A DNA stretch of 64,000 bases, from assembly GCF_045209745.1 (NCBI RefSeq), contig NZ_CP109273.1, forward strand, positions 2,666,001 to 2,730,000. Reading direction: 5' to 3'. Of the stretch, positions 49,728 through 58,185 are shown piece after piece; position 1 is the first letter of the stretch, and each line of letters starts with the position of its first letter. This DNA comes from Micromonospora sp045209745. GTDB lineage: Bacteria > Actinomycetota > Actinomycetes > Mycobacteriales > Micromonosporaceae. The notes under the pieces are model-generated. The model was not told the DNA's origin. It did no database searches and saw nothing but the letters and a program-made list of their open reading frames with translations. A program made the translations under genes and the position numbers.

Positions 49728-50411
49728 GTGTCCACACCAGCCGCCACGACCGGGCCGCTGCGCCGCGTACCGGTGCAGGGTCGAAGTGTCGCGCGCGTAC
49801 AGCGCATGTTGGATGCCTGCGCCGAACTCGTCGACGAGGTGGGGTACGAGGGGCTGACCACGACCCTGCTCGCCGAGCGTGCCGAAGTGGCGATCGGGTC
49901 GGTCTACCAGTTCTTTCCGGACAAGCGGGCGATCGTGCAGGCGTTGACCCTGCGCACGATGGAGTCCTACCTCCAGCGCCTCGACGAGCGGTTCGCCTCC
50001 GACGAGATGACCCACTGGTGGGACGGCGTCGACGCGGGGATCGACGAATACATCACGATGCACCGCACCGTCCCCGGCTTCCGTACTCTGCACTTCGGCG
50101 ACGTGGTCGACCTGCACCTGCTCGACGAGCAGCGGGACAACAACGGCGTGATCGCCGATCAGTTGGCCCGGGTGCTCACCGAGCGTTTCGGGCTCACTGA
50201 CGTACCTAAGCTGCGCTTCGTCCTGGAGATCGCGGTCGAGGCGGCGGACGCGCTGATCAAGCTCGCGTTCCGGCGGAAGTCCGACGGCGACGAGCGGGTG
50301 CTGCTCGAGGCGAAGGCACTGATCCGGGAATACCTGCACCGCCAGGTCGACGGCCCGGACAGCGGCCGGTCCATCGCCGAGCAACAGGCCGGGACGGCCC
50401 AGCCCGCCTGA
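49728..50411 (+). CDS. TetR family transcriptional regulator
   Basis: A 227-residue regulator. The N-terminal helix-turn-helix reads GYEGLTTTLLAERAEVAIGSVYQFFPDKRAIV, the standard TetR pattern. The C-terminal ligand domain has IDEYITMHRTVPGFRTLHFG. GTG 49728 (VSTPAATTGP) has AAGGGGGG 9 nt upstream; ATG 49689 would add 13 residues. It probably represses the divergent FAD oxidase gene through the palindrome at 49599-49617. Confidence 0.88.
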   Translation: MSTPAATTGPLRRVPVQGRSVARVQRMLDACAELVDEVGYEGLTTTLLAERAEVAIGSVYQFFPDKRAIVQALTLRTMESYLQRLDERFASDEMTHWWDGVDAGIDEYITMHRTVPGFRTLHFGDVVDLHLLDEQRDNNGVIADQLARVLTERFGLTDVPKLRFVLEIAVEAADALIKLAFRRKSDGDERVLLEAKALIREYLHRQVDGPDSGRSIAEQQAGTAQPA

Positions 50412-50443
50412 GCCGCGCTCACGGGCCCGGGGCGGGCGGCGCC

Positions 50444-51649
50444 TCAGAGGAATGCCTGCCCCTCACCCCGGTAGGTGGGGACGGTCGCCACGACCTGATC
50501 CCCCTCGACCAGGTGCAGCTCGTTGACCCGTTCACACAGCTCGCCGGCCTTGGCGTGCCGAAACCACACCCGGTCGCCGACGCGCAGGGTGGCCGCCGCC
50601 GCACCGGACAGCGGGGTCTGCACCTCGCCGGCGCCCTCGGTGCCAACCAGCTTGAGCCCGGCCGGTAGCCACGGCTGGGGCAGTCGGCTGTCGGCGGCCG
50701 GGCCGGAGGCGATCCAGCCGCCGCCGAGCACCGTCGCCAACTCCGGCGTCGGCCGGCGGACCACCGCGCAGGCGAAGAACGCCGCAGGGGTGGGTCGCCA
50801 GGCGCGGTACGCGTCGAACAGCGTCGGCCCGTACAGGCCCGATCCCGCGGTGACCTCGGTGACCGCGGGATCGGCGCTGGTGGCGGCCACGCTGCCGGTG
50901 CCGCCGCCGTTGACGAACTCCAGGTCGGCGTGCTCGCGTACCGCGGCCACCGCCGCGCCCCGGCGGGCCAGCAACTCGCGGTACGACCTGCGCTGGGCCA
51001 GCCTGATCGCACCGGCCAGCAGCGCCTGCCCGGGCGGCGCGTCGCCCAGACCGGCGATCTGCGCCTCGTACGACATGAGGCCGACCAGCCGGTAGCCGGC
51101 GCGGCGGGTGACGGTGGCGGCGAGTAGGCCGGCCGCCCGGGCGCTGTGCACCGGTGAGCGGCGAACGCCGACGTGCACCCCGCGTATCGGCTGCCAGGAA
51201 GCGTCCAGGTCCAGGCAGACTCGCAGCTCGGCGCGCTGCCCGGGTGCGCGGACGTCGTCGATCAGGTCGAGCTGCCCGGTGCCGTCGATCATCAGGGTGA
51301 TCGCGTCGGCGAGCGTCGGGTCGGTGGCCAGCTCGGCGAGCGCCGCGCGGTCCACGCTCGGGTACGCGACCAGGACATCGTCGCTCACGCCGGCCCGGAC
51401 CAGCCAGATCGCCTCGGGCAGGGTGAACGCCATCACGCCCTGCCAGCCGGGTCGGGCGAGGGCTCGGCTGATCAACTCACGGGCACGGACCGATTTGCTG
51501 GCCAATCGGACCGGCTTGCCGGCGGCGCGCTCGGCCAGGGCGGCCGAGTTGGCGTCGAAGGCGGTGAGGTTGACCACCGCGTACGGCGGGTCGAGGTGAG
51601 CGGTCGCCCGATCCAGGCGCTCGCGAAGTTTGTCGCTTTCGATGGCCAC
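50444..51649 (-). CDS. PLP-dependent alanine racemase-fold aldolase/deaminase (D-threonine aldolase-like)
   Basis: A 401-residue enzyme of the alanine racemase N-terminal / D-serine dehydratase-like family. The PLP Lys is in VRLASKSVRARELI near the N-terminus. The C-terminal beta domain carries VWFRHAKAGELCERVNELHL, whose His and Cys bind the metal in this family. Such proteins cleave D-threonine or similar 3-hydroxy amino acids, or dehydrate D-serine. It starts at GTG 51649 with only a weak ribosome-binding site. Convergent with the TetR gene. Confidence 0.82.
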   Translation of the reverse strand: MAIESDKLRERLDRATAHLDPPYAVVNLTAFDANSAALAERAAGKPVRLASKSVRARELISRALARPGWQGVMAFTLPEAIWLVRAGVSDDVLVAYPSVDRAALAELATDPTLADAITLMIDGTGQLDLIDDVRAPGQRAELRVCLDLDASWQPIRGVHVGVRRSPVHSARAAGLLAATVTRRAGYRLVGLMSYEAQIAGLGDAPPGQALLAGAIRLAQRRSYRELLARRGAAVAAVREHADLEFVNGGGTGSVAATSADPAVTEVTAGSGLYGPTLFDAYRAWRPTPAAFFACAVVRRPTPELATVLGGGWIASGPAADSRLPQPWLPAGLKLVGTEGAGEVQTPLSGAAAATLRVGDRVWFRHAKAGELCERVNELHLVEGDQVVATVPTYRGEGQAFL

Positions 51650-51798
51650 GTGAGCACGCTAACTGTCTGACGATGAATGCGAAATACCCTCGCGTATGTC
51701 CGGGCTGCGGTCTGCGTCTCCGGCGGCCTAGGCTCAGCGAGCAGGAGAATGTCGCCGGTGGGGCGGCCCCCCACCGGGTCTAGAGTGTTCCACCGGGG

Positions 51799-54057
51799 AT
51801 GCCCAGGGATGGGCCGGCACGTGGAGGTACGGCCATCGAAAGCCAGAACAGCGGCGAGTCGCCCGGCGTGTCGCGCTCGGGTGACCAGTCGGGCAACGCC
51901 GCCAACCAGTCCAGCACCGGCCAGGTCGATCCGTCCGGCTACGCCGCGATCCGCTCGGTCCTGCGGATCCGGCCGTTCCGGCGGCTCTGGATCGTGCTCG
52001 GCGCGGCCTCCTTCGGTGACTGGCTCGGCCTGCTGGCCACCTCGGTCTTCGCCGCATCCCAGGTGCAGGGCAACACCGCGAAGGGCGCGGTGTTCGGTGG
52101 CGTCATCGCCATCCGGCTGCTCCCCGCCCTGGTGCTCGGTCCGGTCGCCGGCGTGCTCGCCGACCGGTTCGACCGCCGGTGGACGATGGTCATCTGCGAC
52201 CTGCTCCGGTTCGTGCTCTTCGCCTCGATTCCGCTGGTGGCGCTGGCCGGCGCCAGCGGCGCGCTGGTCGTTCTGTGGGCGACCATCGCCACGTTCCTGA
52301 TCGAGTCGATCACGCTGATCTGGATCCCGGCCAAGGAAGCTGCGGTCCCCAACCTGATCCCGCGCGCCCGGCTGGAGGCGGCCAACCAGCTCACGCTGAT
52401 CACCACGTACGGCCTGACGCCGGTGCTCGCCGCAGCGGTCAGCGCCGGTCTGGACCGCAGCGTCCGAGGTGTGACCGGCGGCAACTTCCCGAACTGGGCC
52501 GAGCCAGCCCAACTGGCGCTCTGGTTCAACTCCCTGTCCCGGCTGGCCACCGCGCTGGTGGTGGCGTTCGGGATCAAGGAGATCAGCCGGGGGCAGACCG
52601 CCGACGGCGACCGCCACGAGCAGAGCATGCTGCGCCAGTTCAAGGAGGGCTGGCAGTTCATCGGCCAGACCCCGCTGGTGCGCGGGCTGGTCCTCGGCAT
52701 CCTGGGCGCGTTCGCCGGTGGCGGCATCGTCATCGGCACCGCGAAGTTCTTCGCCAGCTCACTCGGCGCCGGTGACGCCGCGTTCTCGCTGCTCTTCGGT
52801 GCCATCTTCGTCGGCCTGGCCCTCGGCATCGGGCTTGGCCCGATGATCGTCAAGGAGATGTCCCGGCGCCGCTGGTTCGGCATGAGCATCGTGCTGGCCA
52901 GCGCCGCCGTGATGACCCTCGCCTTCGCCATCCACCTGTCCATGGCGATCGTCGGCGCGGTGCTGGTCGGCGCCGGTGCCGGGATGGCCTTCCTGGCCGG
53001 CACCACTCTGCTCGGCGGCGAGATCAAGGACGAGGTGCGCGGTCGGGTCTTCGCCGTGGTGCAGATCGGCACCCGACTCGTGCTGATCCTGGCCATCGCG
53101 CTGAGCAGCCTGCTCGCCGGTGCCGGTGGCTCGCGCAAGCTGGACATCGCCGACCTGGGCATTTCCATCTCGTCGACCCGGCTGCTGCTGCTCGCCGCCG
53201 GTGCCGCTGGCATCTTCGCCGGGATCAGCGCGTTCGGCCAGATGGACGACAAGAAGGGCGTCCCCGTCCTCGCCGACCTCTGGGGCTCGATCCGAGGTCG
53301 ACCGCTGATGCCCTCCGAGCCGTTCGTCTCCACCGGGCTGTTCGTGGTGTTCGAGGGCGGCGAGGGCGCCGGCAAGTCCACCCAGCTCGCCGCGCTCGCC
53401 GAGCGACTGCGCGGCCAGGGGTGCGACGTCGTGGTCACCCGCGAGCCGGGGGCGACCGCGGTCGGTCAGCGGATCCGGTCGCTGGTGTTGGACACCTCCG
53501 GCGACGAGGCGCCGTCCCCACGGGCCGAGGCGCTGCTCTACGCCGCCGACCGGGCGCACCACGTGGCCGCCGTGGTCCGGCCCGCACTGGTCCGGGGTGG
53601 TGTGGTGATCAGCGACCGGTACGTCGACTCGTCCCTGGCATACCAGGGCGCCGGTCGGACGCTGCCCGTCGACGAGGTCTCCTGGCTCTCCTCCTGGGCC
53701 ACCGGTGGGCTCAAGCCCGACCTGGTGGTGCTGCTGGACGTCGAGCCGCACACCGGCCTGTCCCGGGTGGCCTCGCGCAACGCCGGCACCGACCGGTTGG
53801 AGGCCGAGTCGATCGCCTTCCACGAGCGCGTCCGGTACGCGTTCCTCGACCTCGCCGCCGCCGACCCGAAGCGGTACCTGGTCCTCGACGCGTCCCGACC
53901 GGCCGACGAGATCACCGGGCGGGTGGTCCGGCGGGTCGCGGAGATGCTCGGCAGCCCGGGCGGCATCGTGCACCCTCGGCCGGCGCAGGGCCCGGACACC
54001 TCGGTGCAGCCTGAGTTATCCGACGCGGAGCTTGTGACGATGGAGCACAAAACCTGA
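51799..54057 (+). CDS. tmk: MFS transporter-thymidylate kinase fusion
   Basis: A 752-residue fusion. Residues about 30-490 are a 12-helix major facilitator domain (GPVAGVLADRFDRRWTMVIC is the loop 2-3 motif). From Met504 it is a complete dTMP kinase: P-loop VFEGGEGAGKSTQ, VTREPGA, SDRYVDSSLAYQG. It supplies dTDP for DNA synthesis; what the transporter moves is unknown. The fusion is usual in this group. Start is uncertain: ATG 51799 has no spaced ribosome-binding site, while GGAGG at 51823-51827 is placed exactly for an ATC codon at 51835. Coupled to holB by an overlapping stop/start. Confidence 0.9.
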   Translation: MPRDGPARGGTAIESQNSGESPGVSRSGDQSGNAANQSSTGQVDPSGYAAIRSVLRIRPFRRLWIVLGAASFGDWLGLLATSVFAASQVQGNTAKGAVFGGVIAIRLLPALVLGPVAGVLADRFDRRWTMVICDLLRFVLFASIPLVALAGASGALVVLWATIATFLIESITLIWIPAKEAAVPNLIPRARLEAANQLTLITTYGLTPVLAAAVSAGLDRSVRGVTGGNFPNWAEPAQLALWFNSLSRLATALVVAFGIKEISRGQTADGDRHEQSMLRQFKEGWQFIGQTPLVRGLVLGILGAFAGGGIVIGTAKFFASSLGAGDAAFSLLFGAIFVGLALGIGLGPMIVKEMSRRRWFGMSIVLASAAVMTLAFAIHLSMAIVGAVLVGAGAGMAFLAGTTLLGGEIKDEVRGRVFAVVQIGTRLVLILAIALSSLLAGAGGSRKLDIADLGISISSTRLLLLAAGAAGIFAGISAFGQMDDKKGVPVLADLWGSIRGRPLMPSEPFVSTGLFVVFEGGEGAGKSTQLAALAERLRGQGCDVVVTREPGATAVGQRIRSLVLDTSGDEAPSPRAEALLYAADRAHHVAAVVRPALVRGGVVISDRYVDSSLAYQGAGRTLPVDEVSWLSSWATGGLKPDLVVLLDVEPHTGLSRVASRNAGTDRLEAESIAFHERVRYAFLDLAAADPKRYLVLDASRPADEITGRVVRRVAEMLGSPGGIVHPRPAQGPDTSVQPELSDAELVTMEHKT

Positions 54058-55322
54058 TGCCGGAGGTCTTCGCCGACCTGGTCGGTCAGGACGAGGCGGT
54101 GGCCGAGCTGCGCCGGGCCGCCGCCGCTGCGACTGCCGTGCTGCGCGCTGGCGCGGCCGACCGGGCACCCGCGCTGATCGCCGCCGGCCCGGCCAGCGAT
54201 GCCGGGTCCGCGCTCACGGCCGGCGGGGTGGATCCGTCCGCCGGTATGACGCACGCCTGGATCTTCACCGGGCCGCCCGGCTCCGGCCGCTCGGTCGCCG
54301 CACGGGCGTTCGCCGCCGCCCTGCAGTGCGTGCACGGCACCGGCTGCGGTGAGTGCCCCGGCTGCCGCACCACGCTGGGCGGCACCCACGCCGACGTCCG
54401 ACTGGTGGTGCCGGAAGGGCTCTCCATCGGCGTCGGCGAGATGCGCGCGCTGGTGCTCCGTGCGGCCAGCACCCCGTCCGGCGGGCGCTGGCAGGTGGTG
54501 GTCATCTCCGACGCCGACCGGCTCACCGAGGCAGCCGGCAACGCGCTGCTCAAGGCGATCGAGGAGCCTCCACCGCGTACCGTCTTCCTGCTCTGCGCCC
54601 CGTCCACCCACCCGGACGACATCTCGGTGACCATCCGGTCGCGCTGTCGGGTCGTACCCCTGCGGCAGCCGCCGGCCGCCGCGGTGGCTGAGGTGCTGGT
54701 TCGTCGAGACGGCATCGCGCCCGACGTGGCGCAGTGGGCGGCGGCGGCCGCGCAGGGGCACGTGGGTCGGGCCCGCAGGCTGGCCCGCGACCCGGAGGCC
54801 CGCAAGCGGCGTGAGGCGGTGCTCGCGGTGCCACGCCGGTTGACCGGTGTCGGCGCGGCGTTCGACGCGGCGTCCGCGCTGATCGAGGCAGCCGAGGCGG
54901 AGGCCGAGGCGTCAGTTACCGAAGCCGACACGGCCGAGCGGACGGCACTGGAGACCGCGCTCGGCGCGGGCGGCACCGGTCGGGGCGCGGCCGGCGCGAT
55001 ACGGGGTGCTGCCGGGCAGCTCAAGGAGCTGGAGAAGCGGCAGAAGTCCCGGGCCACCCGGGCCCAGCGGGACGCGCTGGACCGGGCGCTTGTCGATCTG
55101 GCGGGCTTCTACCGGGATGCGCTCACCATGGCGCTGCGCGCGCCCGTTGCCCCGGTGCACACCGACACCGCCGCGCTGGCCGGCGCTGGTGCCCAGAAGT
55201 GGGACGCCGAGGGGTCGCTGCGCCGGCTGGAGTCCGTGCTCGCCTGCCGCGCGGCGATCGAGGCGAACGTCAAGCCGCGGATCGCGGTCGAGGCGATGAT
55301 GCTCGCCCTCTGGAAGGGCTGA
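54057..55322 (+). CDS. holB: DNA polymerase III delta' subunit
   Basis: A 421-residue AAA+ clamp-loader subunit. It begins MPEVFADLVGQDEAVAELRR. The Walker A region is modified, FTGPPGSGRSVAARAFAAAL (Arg for Lys), as expected of the non-hydrolysing delta' subunit. The zinc module is CVHGTGCGECPGC, and VVISDADRLTEAAGNALLKA and LLCAPSTHPDDISVTIRSRC (SRC motif) follow. It loads the sliding clamp with DnaX and HolA. ATG 54057 overlaps the tmk stop, a conserved tmk-holB unit. Confidence 0.93.
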   Translation: MPEVFADLVGQDEAVAELRRAAAAATAVLRAGAADRAPALIAAGPASDAGSALTAGGVDPSAGMTHAWIFTGPPGSGRSVAARAFAAALQCVHGTGCGECPGCRTTLGGTHADVRLVVPEGLSIGVGEMRALVLRAASTPSGGRWQVVVISDADRLTEAAGNALLKAIEEPPPRTVFLLCAPSTHPDDISVTIRSRCRVVPLRQPPAAAVAEVLVRRDGIAPDVAQWAAAAAQGHVGRARRLARDPEARKRREAVLAVPRRLTGVGAAFDAASALIEAAEAEAEASVTEADTAERTALETALGAGGTGRGAAGAIRGAAGQLKELEKRQKSRATRAQRDALDRALVDLAGFYRDALTMALRAPVAPVHTDTAALAGAGAQKWDAEGSLRRLESVLACRAAIEANVKPRIAVEAMMLALWKG

Positions 55323-55466
55323 CCCGCTCTCCCCGGCCGTGGTCCCGCTTGCCGGACCGGTCATCCACAGGCATCGACACACGCATTTACTGTGCGGTAC
55401 GGTCCGGTGTGCCGTGGTGACGGTGGCGGCACGCTGAGTGAGGGATCACCCGGGAGGAGTCGGCCG

Positions 55467-55796
55467 ATGCCGCGGGGGGAGATCGACGAAGCCTGGATCG
55501 AGGAGGCGGTGCGGCGCTACCGCCGGATCGAGTCGCTCCAGGCCGAGTTCGACCAGGCGGTGTCGACCGTCGAGGTGACCGTCCGGTCGCCGGACGGTCT
55601 GGTCGAGGTGGTGGTCACCGCCGGTGGGCGGATCACCGACGTCCGGTTCCTCGGGGCGCTGCACACCCGCAGCCCGCGGGACGTGGCCGGTTCCGTGCAG
55701 GCCGCGGTCACCGCGGCGGCCGACGCCGCCGAGTGGGCTCGCGAGAAGCTGCACAACGAGACGTTCGCCGCCTACCGACCGCTCGCGGGGGCCTGA
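55467..55796 (+). CDS. YbaB/EbfC-family protein, first of a type VII-like trio
   Basis: A 109-residue protein (MPRGEIDEAWIEEAVRRYRR..) with the YbaB/EbfC fold pattern: two helices around a small sheet with VEVTVRSPDGLVEVVVTAGG and ITDVRFLG. GGGAGGAG 8 nt before the ATG is strong. YbaB-like proteins of this variety are often found with WXG100-type genes in actinobacteria. It starts an operon of three genes with 1-nt spacing and overlap. DNA binding is possible but not shown. The gap 55323-55466 upstream holds no gene. Confidence 0.8.
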   Translation: MPRGEIDEAWIEEAVRRYRRIESLQAEFDQAVSTVEVTVRSPDGLVEVVVTAGGRITDVRFLGALHTRSPRDVAGSVQAAVTAAADAAEWAREKLHNETFAAYRPLAGA

Positions 55797-55797
55797 A

Positions 55798-56103
55798 ATG
55801 GACACGCTGCGTGCGCTCTCCGCTCGGCTGGACGAGGCGAGCGCCACGCTCACCGCCGTTTCCCGCACCGTCACCGCCAGCGATCCGGCCCAGGCCGCGT
55901 TCGGTGTCGACACCCCGGGCCGTCCCGGCGAGATCGGTCGCGCGCTGCACCGGCAGTGGGCGACCGCCACCGACGACCGGGCCCGGGAGGCCCGCGCCGC
56001 CGCCGGTCGGCTGGCCGCCGCAGCCTCGGCTGTGCGGGAAGCCGCCGACCGCTATGCCGAGGTCGACCATGCGGCCCGCCGCAGGCTCGCCGGAGAGCCG
56101 TGA
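55798..56103 (+). CDS. Small helical protein resembling type VII (EspC/WXG-like) substrates
   Basis: A 101-residue Ala-rich helical protein (MDTLRALSARLDEASATLTA..) with HRQWATATDDRAREARAAAG and, near the end, ADRYAEVDHAARRRL, where Y-A-E-V-D fits the YxxxD export signal of type VII substrates. It lacks a true W-x-G turn. It begins 1 nt after the stop of the YbaB-like gene and overlaps the next gene by 1 nt. It may be a secreted partner or chaperone of the third protein. Confidence 0.65.
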   Translation: MDTLRALSARLDEASATLTAVSRTVTASDPAQAAFGVDTPGRPGEIGRALHRQWATATDDRAREARAAAGRLAAAASAVREAADRYAEVDHAARRRLAGEP

Positions 56104-56783
56104 TGGACGCACTGGACCGGCTCGCCGAGCCCGGCCTCAACCTGCTGCGCCGGGTGGACGCACTGATCGCCGCTGGCGTCCCGGAGGGGCACCGGGTCTG
56201 GCCGCTGCTGCGCCGGATGCAGGTGCTGCCGGGCGACGCGGTCCGTGGCTTCCTCGACCTCCACCCCGCGCCGCTCGCCGGCGCCGGGCACGCGGTGCGC
56301 CGGCTGGTCCGGGGGTACGACGACGTCTCCGCCACGCTCACCGACTCGGTGCTCTGGTCCGGCCCGGCCGCCACGGCGTACGGGCAACAGCGGGCGGCGC
56401 TGCTTCGCCACCTCGACGAGGGGCCGGACAGCCTGGTCGGGCGACTGGAATCCACCGCCGGGTACGCGGACGCGCTCGCCGACTGGGTGGAGGGCAGCCG
56501 TCTCGCTCTGGCCCGGACGTTGGCCGACGTGCTCCGCTCGGCCGAGGCGGTCGCCGTGGTCGCCGCCACCGCCACAGGTGTGTCGACGCGCCCCGGGCCG
56601 CCCGGCCCGGGTGTGGCCGACGCGGCTGAGATCGCCGCGCGGGTGCTGGCGGTCCTTTGCGTCGCGTACGACGGTGCGGAGACGCTGCTGCGTCAGTGGG
56701 CGCCGAGCCTCGCCGAGATCGCGTGGCGGCCGCCAACGGACGGGCGGCCCCGCTACGACCAGCCCACCCGGGTCGGCTGGTAG
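56103..56783 (+). CDS. WXG100-like protein, possible type VII effector or scaffold
   Basis: A 226-residue helical protein. Residues around 80-100, SVLWSGPAATAYGQQRAALL, have the W-S-G turn and the following A-x-x-Y-x-x-Q-R helix of WXG100 proteins. Further helices follow (VAAVVAATATG-type hydrophobic stretch about 143-157). No catalytic domain is recognised. ATG 56103 is coupled to the preceding stop. Together with the two small genes it forms a type VII-like substrate operon 50 kb away from eccE/mycP. Confidence 0.65.
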   Translation: MDALDRLAEPGLNLLRRVDALIAAGVPEGHRVWPLLRRMQVLPGDAVRGFLDLHPAPLAGAGHAVRRLVRGYDDVSATLTDSVLWSGPAATAYGQQRAALLRHLDEGPDSLVGRLESTAGYADALADWVEGSRLALARTLADVLRSAEAVAVVAATATGVSTRPGPPGPGVADAAEIAARVLAVLCVAYDGAETLLRQWAPSLAEIAWRPPTDGRPRYDQPTRVGW

Positions 56784-57102
56784 CCGGTCCAAGCATCCTT
56801 CGCTCGTGGCGACCGAGCCGCGGACAGGCCACGGCGTCGCTCGCGGGCGCCCTACCGTGGCCGGCACCCACGGCGACGCCGTGGCCTTCCCCCTGCACCC
56901 CCGCAGGTCTGCCTCCACTCAACGCCGCCGGGGCGCGTTTTGTCTCCTCCCCGGGACCGGATTCAACCGTCCGGGCGAGGAGCAACGGCGCGACGGGCCG
57001 CCCGGCGATCGGTCAGGTCGACGGTCATGGATGGCAGCGGGGCGTAACCGCCTGACGACCGCCGCCGCGCCCCTTGGCGGCCGACCGTCGTAGGGTGGGG
57101 GG
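56784..57102. other. Intergenic region upstream of ricT
   Basis: 319 nt with no gene that I can support. Near its end a ttggcg ... tagggt pair lies just before ggggggatg of ricT, a plausible promoter giving a very short leader. Confidence 0.4.
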
Positions 57103-57963
57103 ATGGGCATGCTCTGCGCGGTCAGCTTCAACCGGTACGGGCGCCTCTACTACCTCGACCCGGGTGAGTTACGCCCGCAGGTGGGCGACAAGGTGCTGGT
57201 GCCCACCGACGACGGGCCCGAGGTGGCGGAGTGCGTGTGGGCCGCGCAGTGGGTGACCGAGGAGACCGACGGCTTCCCCCGGCTGGTGGGGCTGGCCGGT
57301 GACGAGGACCTGAGCCGGGACGAGTCGCTGCGTCGCCGTAAGGCCGAGGCCAAGGTGGCCGCGAAGCGGCTGATCCGGGCGCACGGCCTGCCGATGAAGG
57401 TGGTGGCCGTCGACCATGTGCTCGGCTCCGCCGAGGGCGGCGGTGAGCGCAGCACCGTGTACTTCACCGCCCCGCACCGGGTGGACTTCCGCTCCCTGGT
57501 CCGTGACCTGGGTGCCACCCTGCACTGTCGGGTCGAGCTGCGCCAGCTCTCCGCACGCGACTCGGCGCGGGTGCAGGGCGGCATCGGCTCCTGCGGCCGG
57601 GACCTGTGCTGCGCGACGTTTCTTAACGACTTCGAACCGGTGACCATCCGGATGGCGAAGGACCAGGACCTTCCGCTGAACCCGCTGCGCATCTCCGGCG
57701 CGTGTGGCCGGTTGATGTGCTGCCTGAAGTACGAACATCCCCTGTACGCCAAATTTGCCGAGTCCGCCCCGGCGATCGGCGCCCGCGTCACCACGCCGGA
57801 AGGGGAGGGCCGCGTGGTCGGCCACAGCGTCCCGAGAGATGCGGTGACCGTCCGCCTGGACGCCGACGGCTCACGCTCCATGTGCTCCCGCGCCGACGTC
57901 TGCGGCTCCCGCCGCGCCTATGAAAGCCGTGACCAGTCAGGCCCGGAGGGTGCAGCACGATGA
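57103..57963 (+). CDS. ricT: PSP1-domain protein RicT/YaaT
   Basis: A 286-residue protein starting MGMLCAVSFNRYGRLYYLDP. The PSP1 C-terminal domain includes LGATLHCRVELRQLSARDSA and the Cys motifs GSCGRDLCCATF and SGACGRLMCCLKYEHPLY, which bind Fe-S clusters in the Bacillus Ric complex, where the protein affects RNase Y and development. It is the usual neighbour of holB. The RicA and RicF partners are not visible in the window. Ends convergent with the metallophosphoesterase gene. Confidence 0.9.
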   Translation: MGMLCAVSFNRYGRLYYLDPGELRPQVGDKVLVPTDDGPEVAECVWAAQWVTEETDGFPRLVGLAGDEDLSRDESLRRRKAEAKVAAKRLIRAHGLPMKVVAVDHVLGSAEGGGERSTVYFTAPHRVDFRSLVRDLGATLHCRVELRQLSARDSARVQGGIGSCGRDLCCATFLNDFEPVTIRMAKDQDLPLNPLRISGACGRLMCCLKYEHPLYAKFAESAPAIGARVTTPEGEGRVVGHSVPRDAVTVRLDADGSRSMCSRADVCGSRRAYESRDQSGPEGAAR

Positions 57964-58003
57964 TCGGCGTGCCTCGTCGCTCACGGCGGTGATCCCACCC
58001 CAC

Positions 58004-58080
58004 CCCACCCCGTTGATCATGAAGTTATTGCCATCCCGCCCGGCGTGTCGGGACAACAACTTCATGATCAACGGGGTGGG
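58004..58080. repeat. REP-like inverted repeat, bidirectional terminator candidate
   Basis: A perfect 23-bp inverted repeat (58004-58026 with 58058-58080) with the core gttgatcatgaagtt and an inner small stem tcccg/cggga. It lies between the convergent ricT and metallophosphoesterase genes. I recall similar 'TTGATCATGAAGTT' palindromes as dispersed intergenic repeats of Micromonosporaceae; only one copy is in this window. Confidence 0.8.
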
Positions 58081-58164
58081 CGGGTGGGGGGCGGGGGCAG
58101 GTGGGGGCGGGGGTGGGTGGGTTAGTCCTTGCTGCTTCGCTTCGCGAAGCGGCCCTAATCGGGA

Positions 58165-58182
58165 GGAAGTAGGTCTACTTCC
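58165..58182 (-). terminator. Short hairpin after the metallophosphoesterase gene
   Basis: ggaagta-ggtc-tacttcc forms a 7-bp stem just downstream of the reverse-strand stop at 58186. A second small hairpin (gcttcg/cgaagc) lies just before it. Weak terminator candidate. Confidence 0.5.
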
Positions 58183-58185
58183 GAG

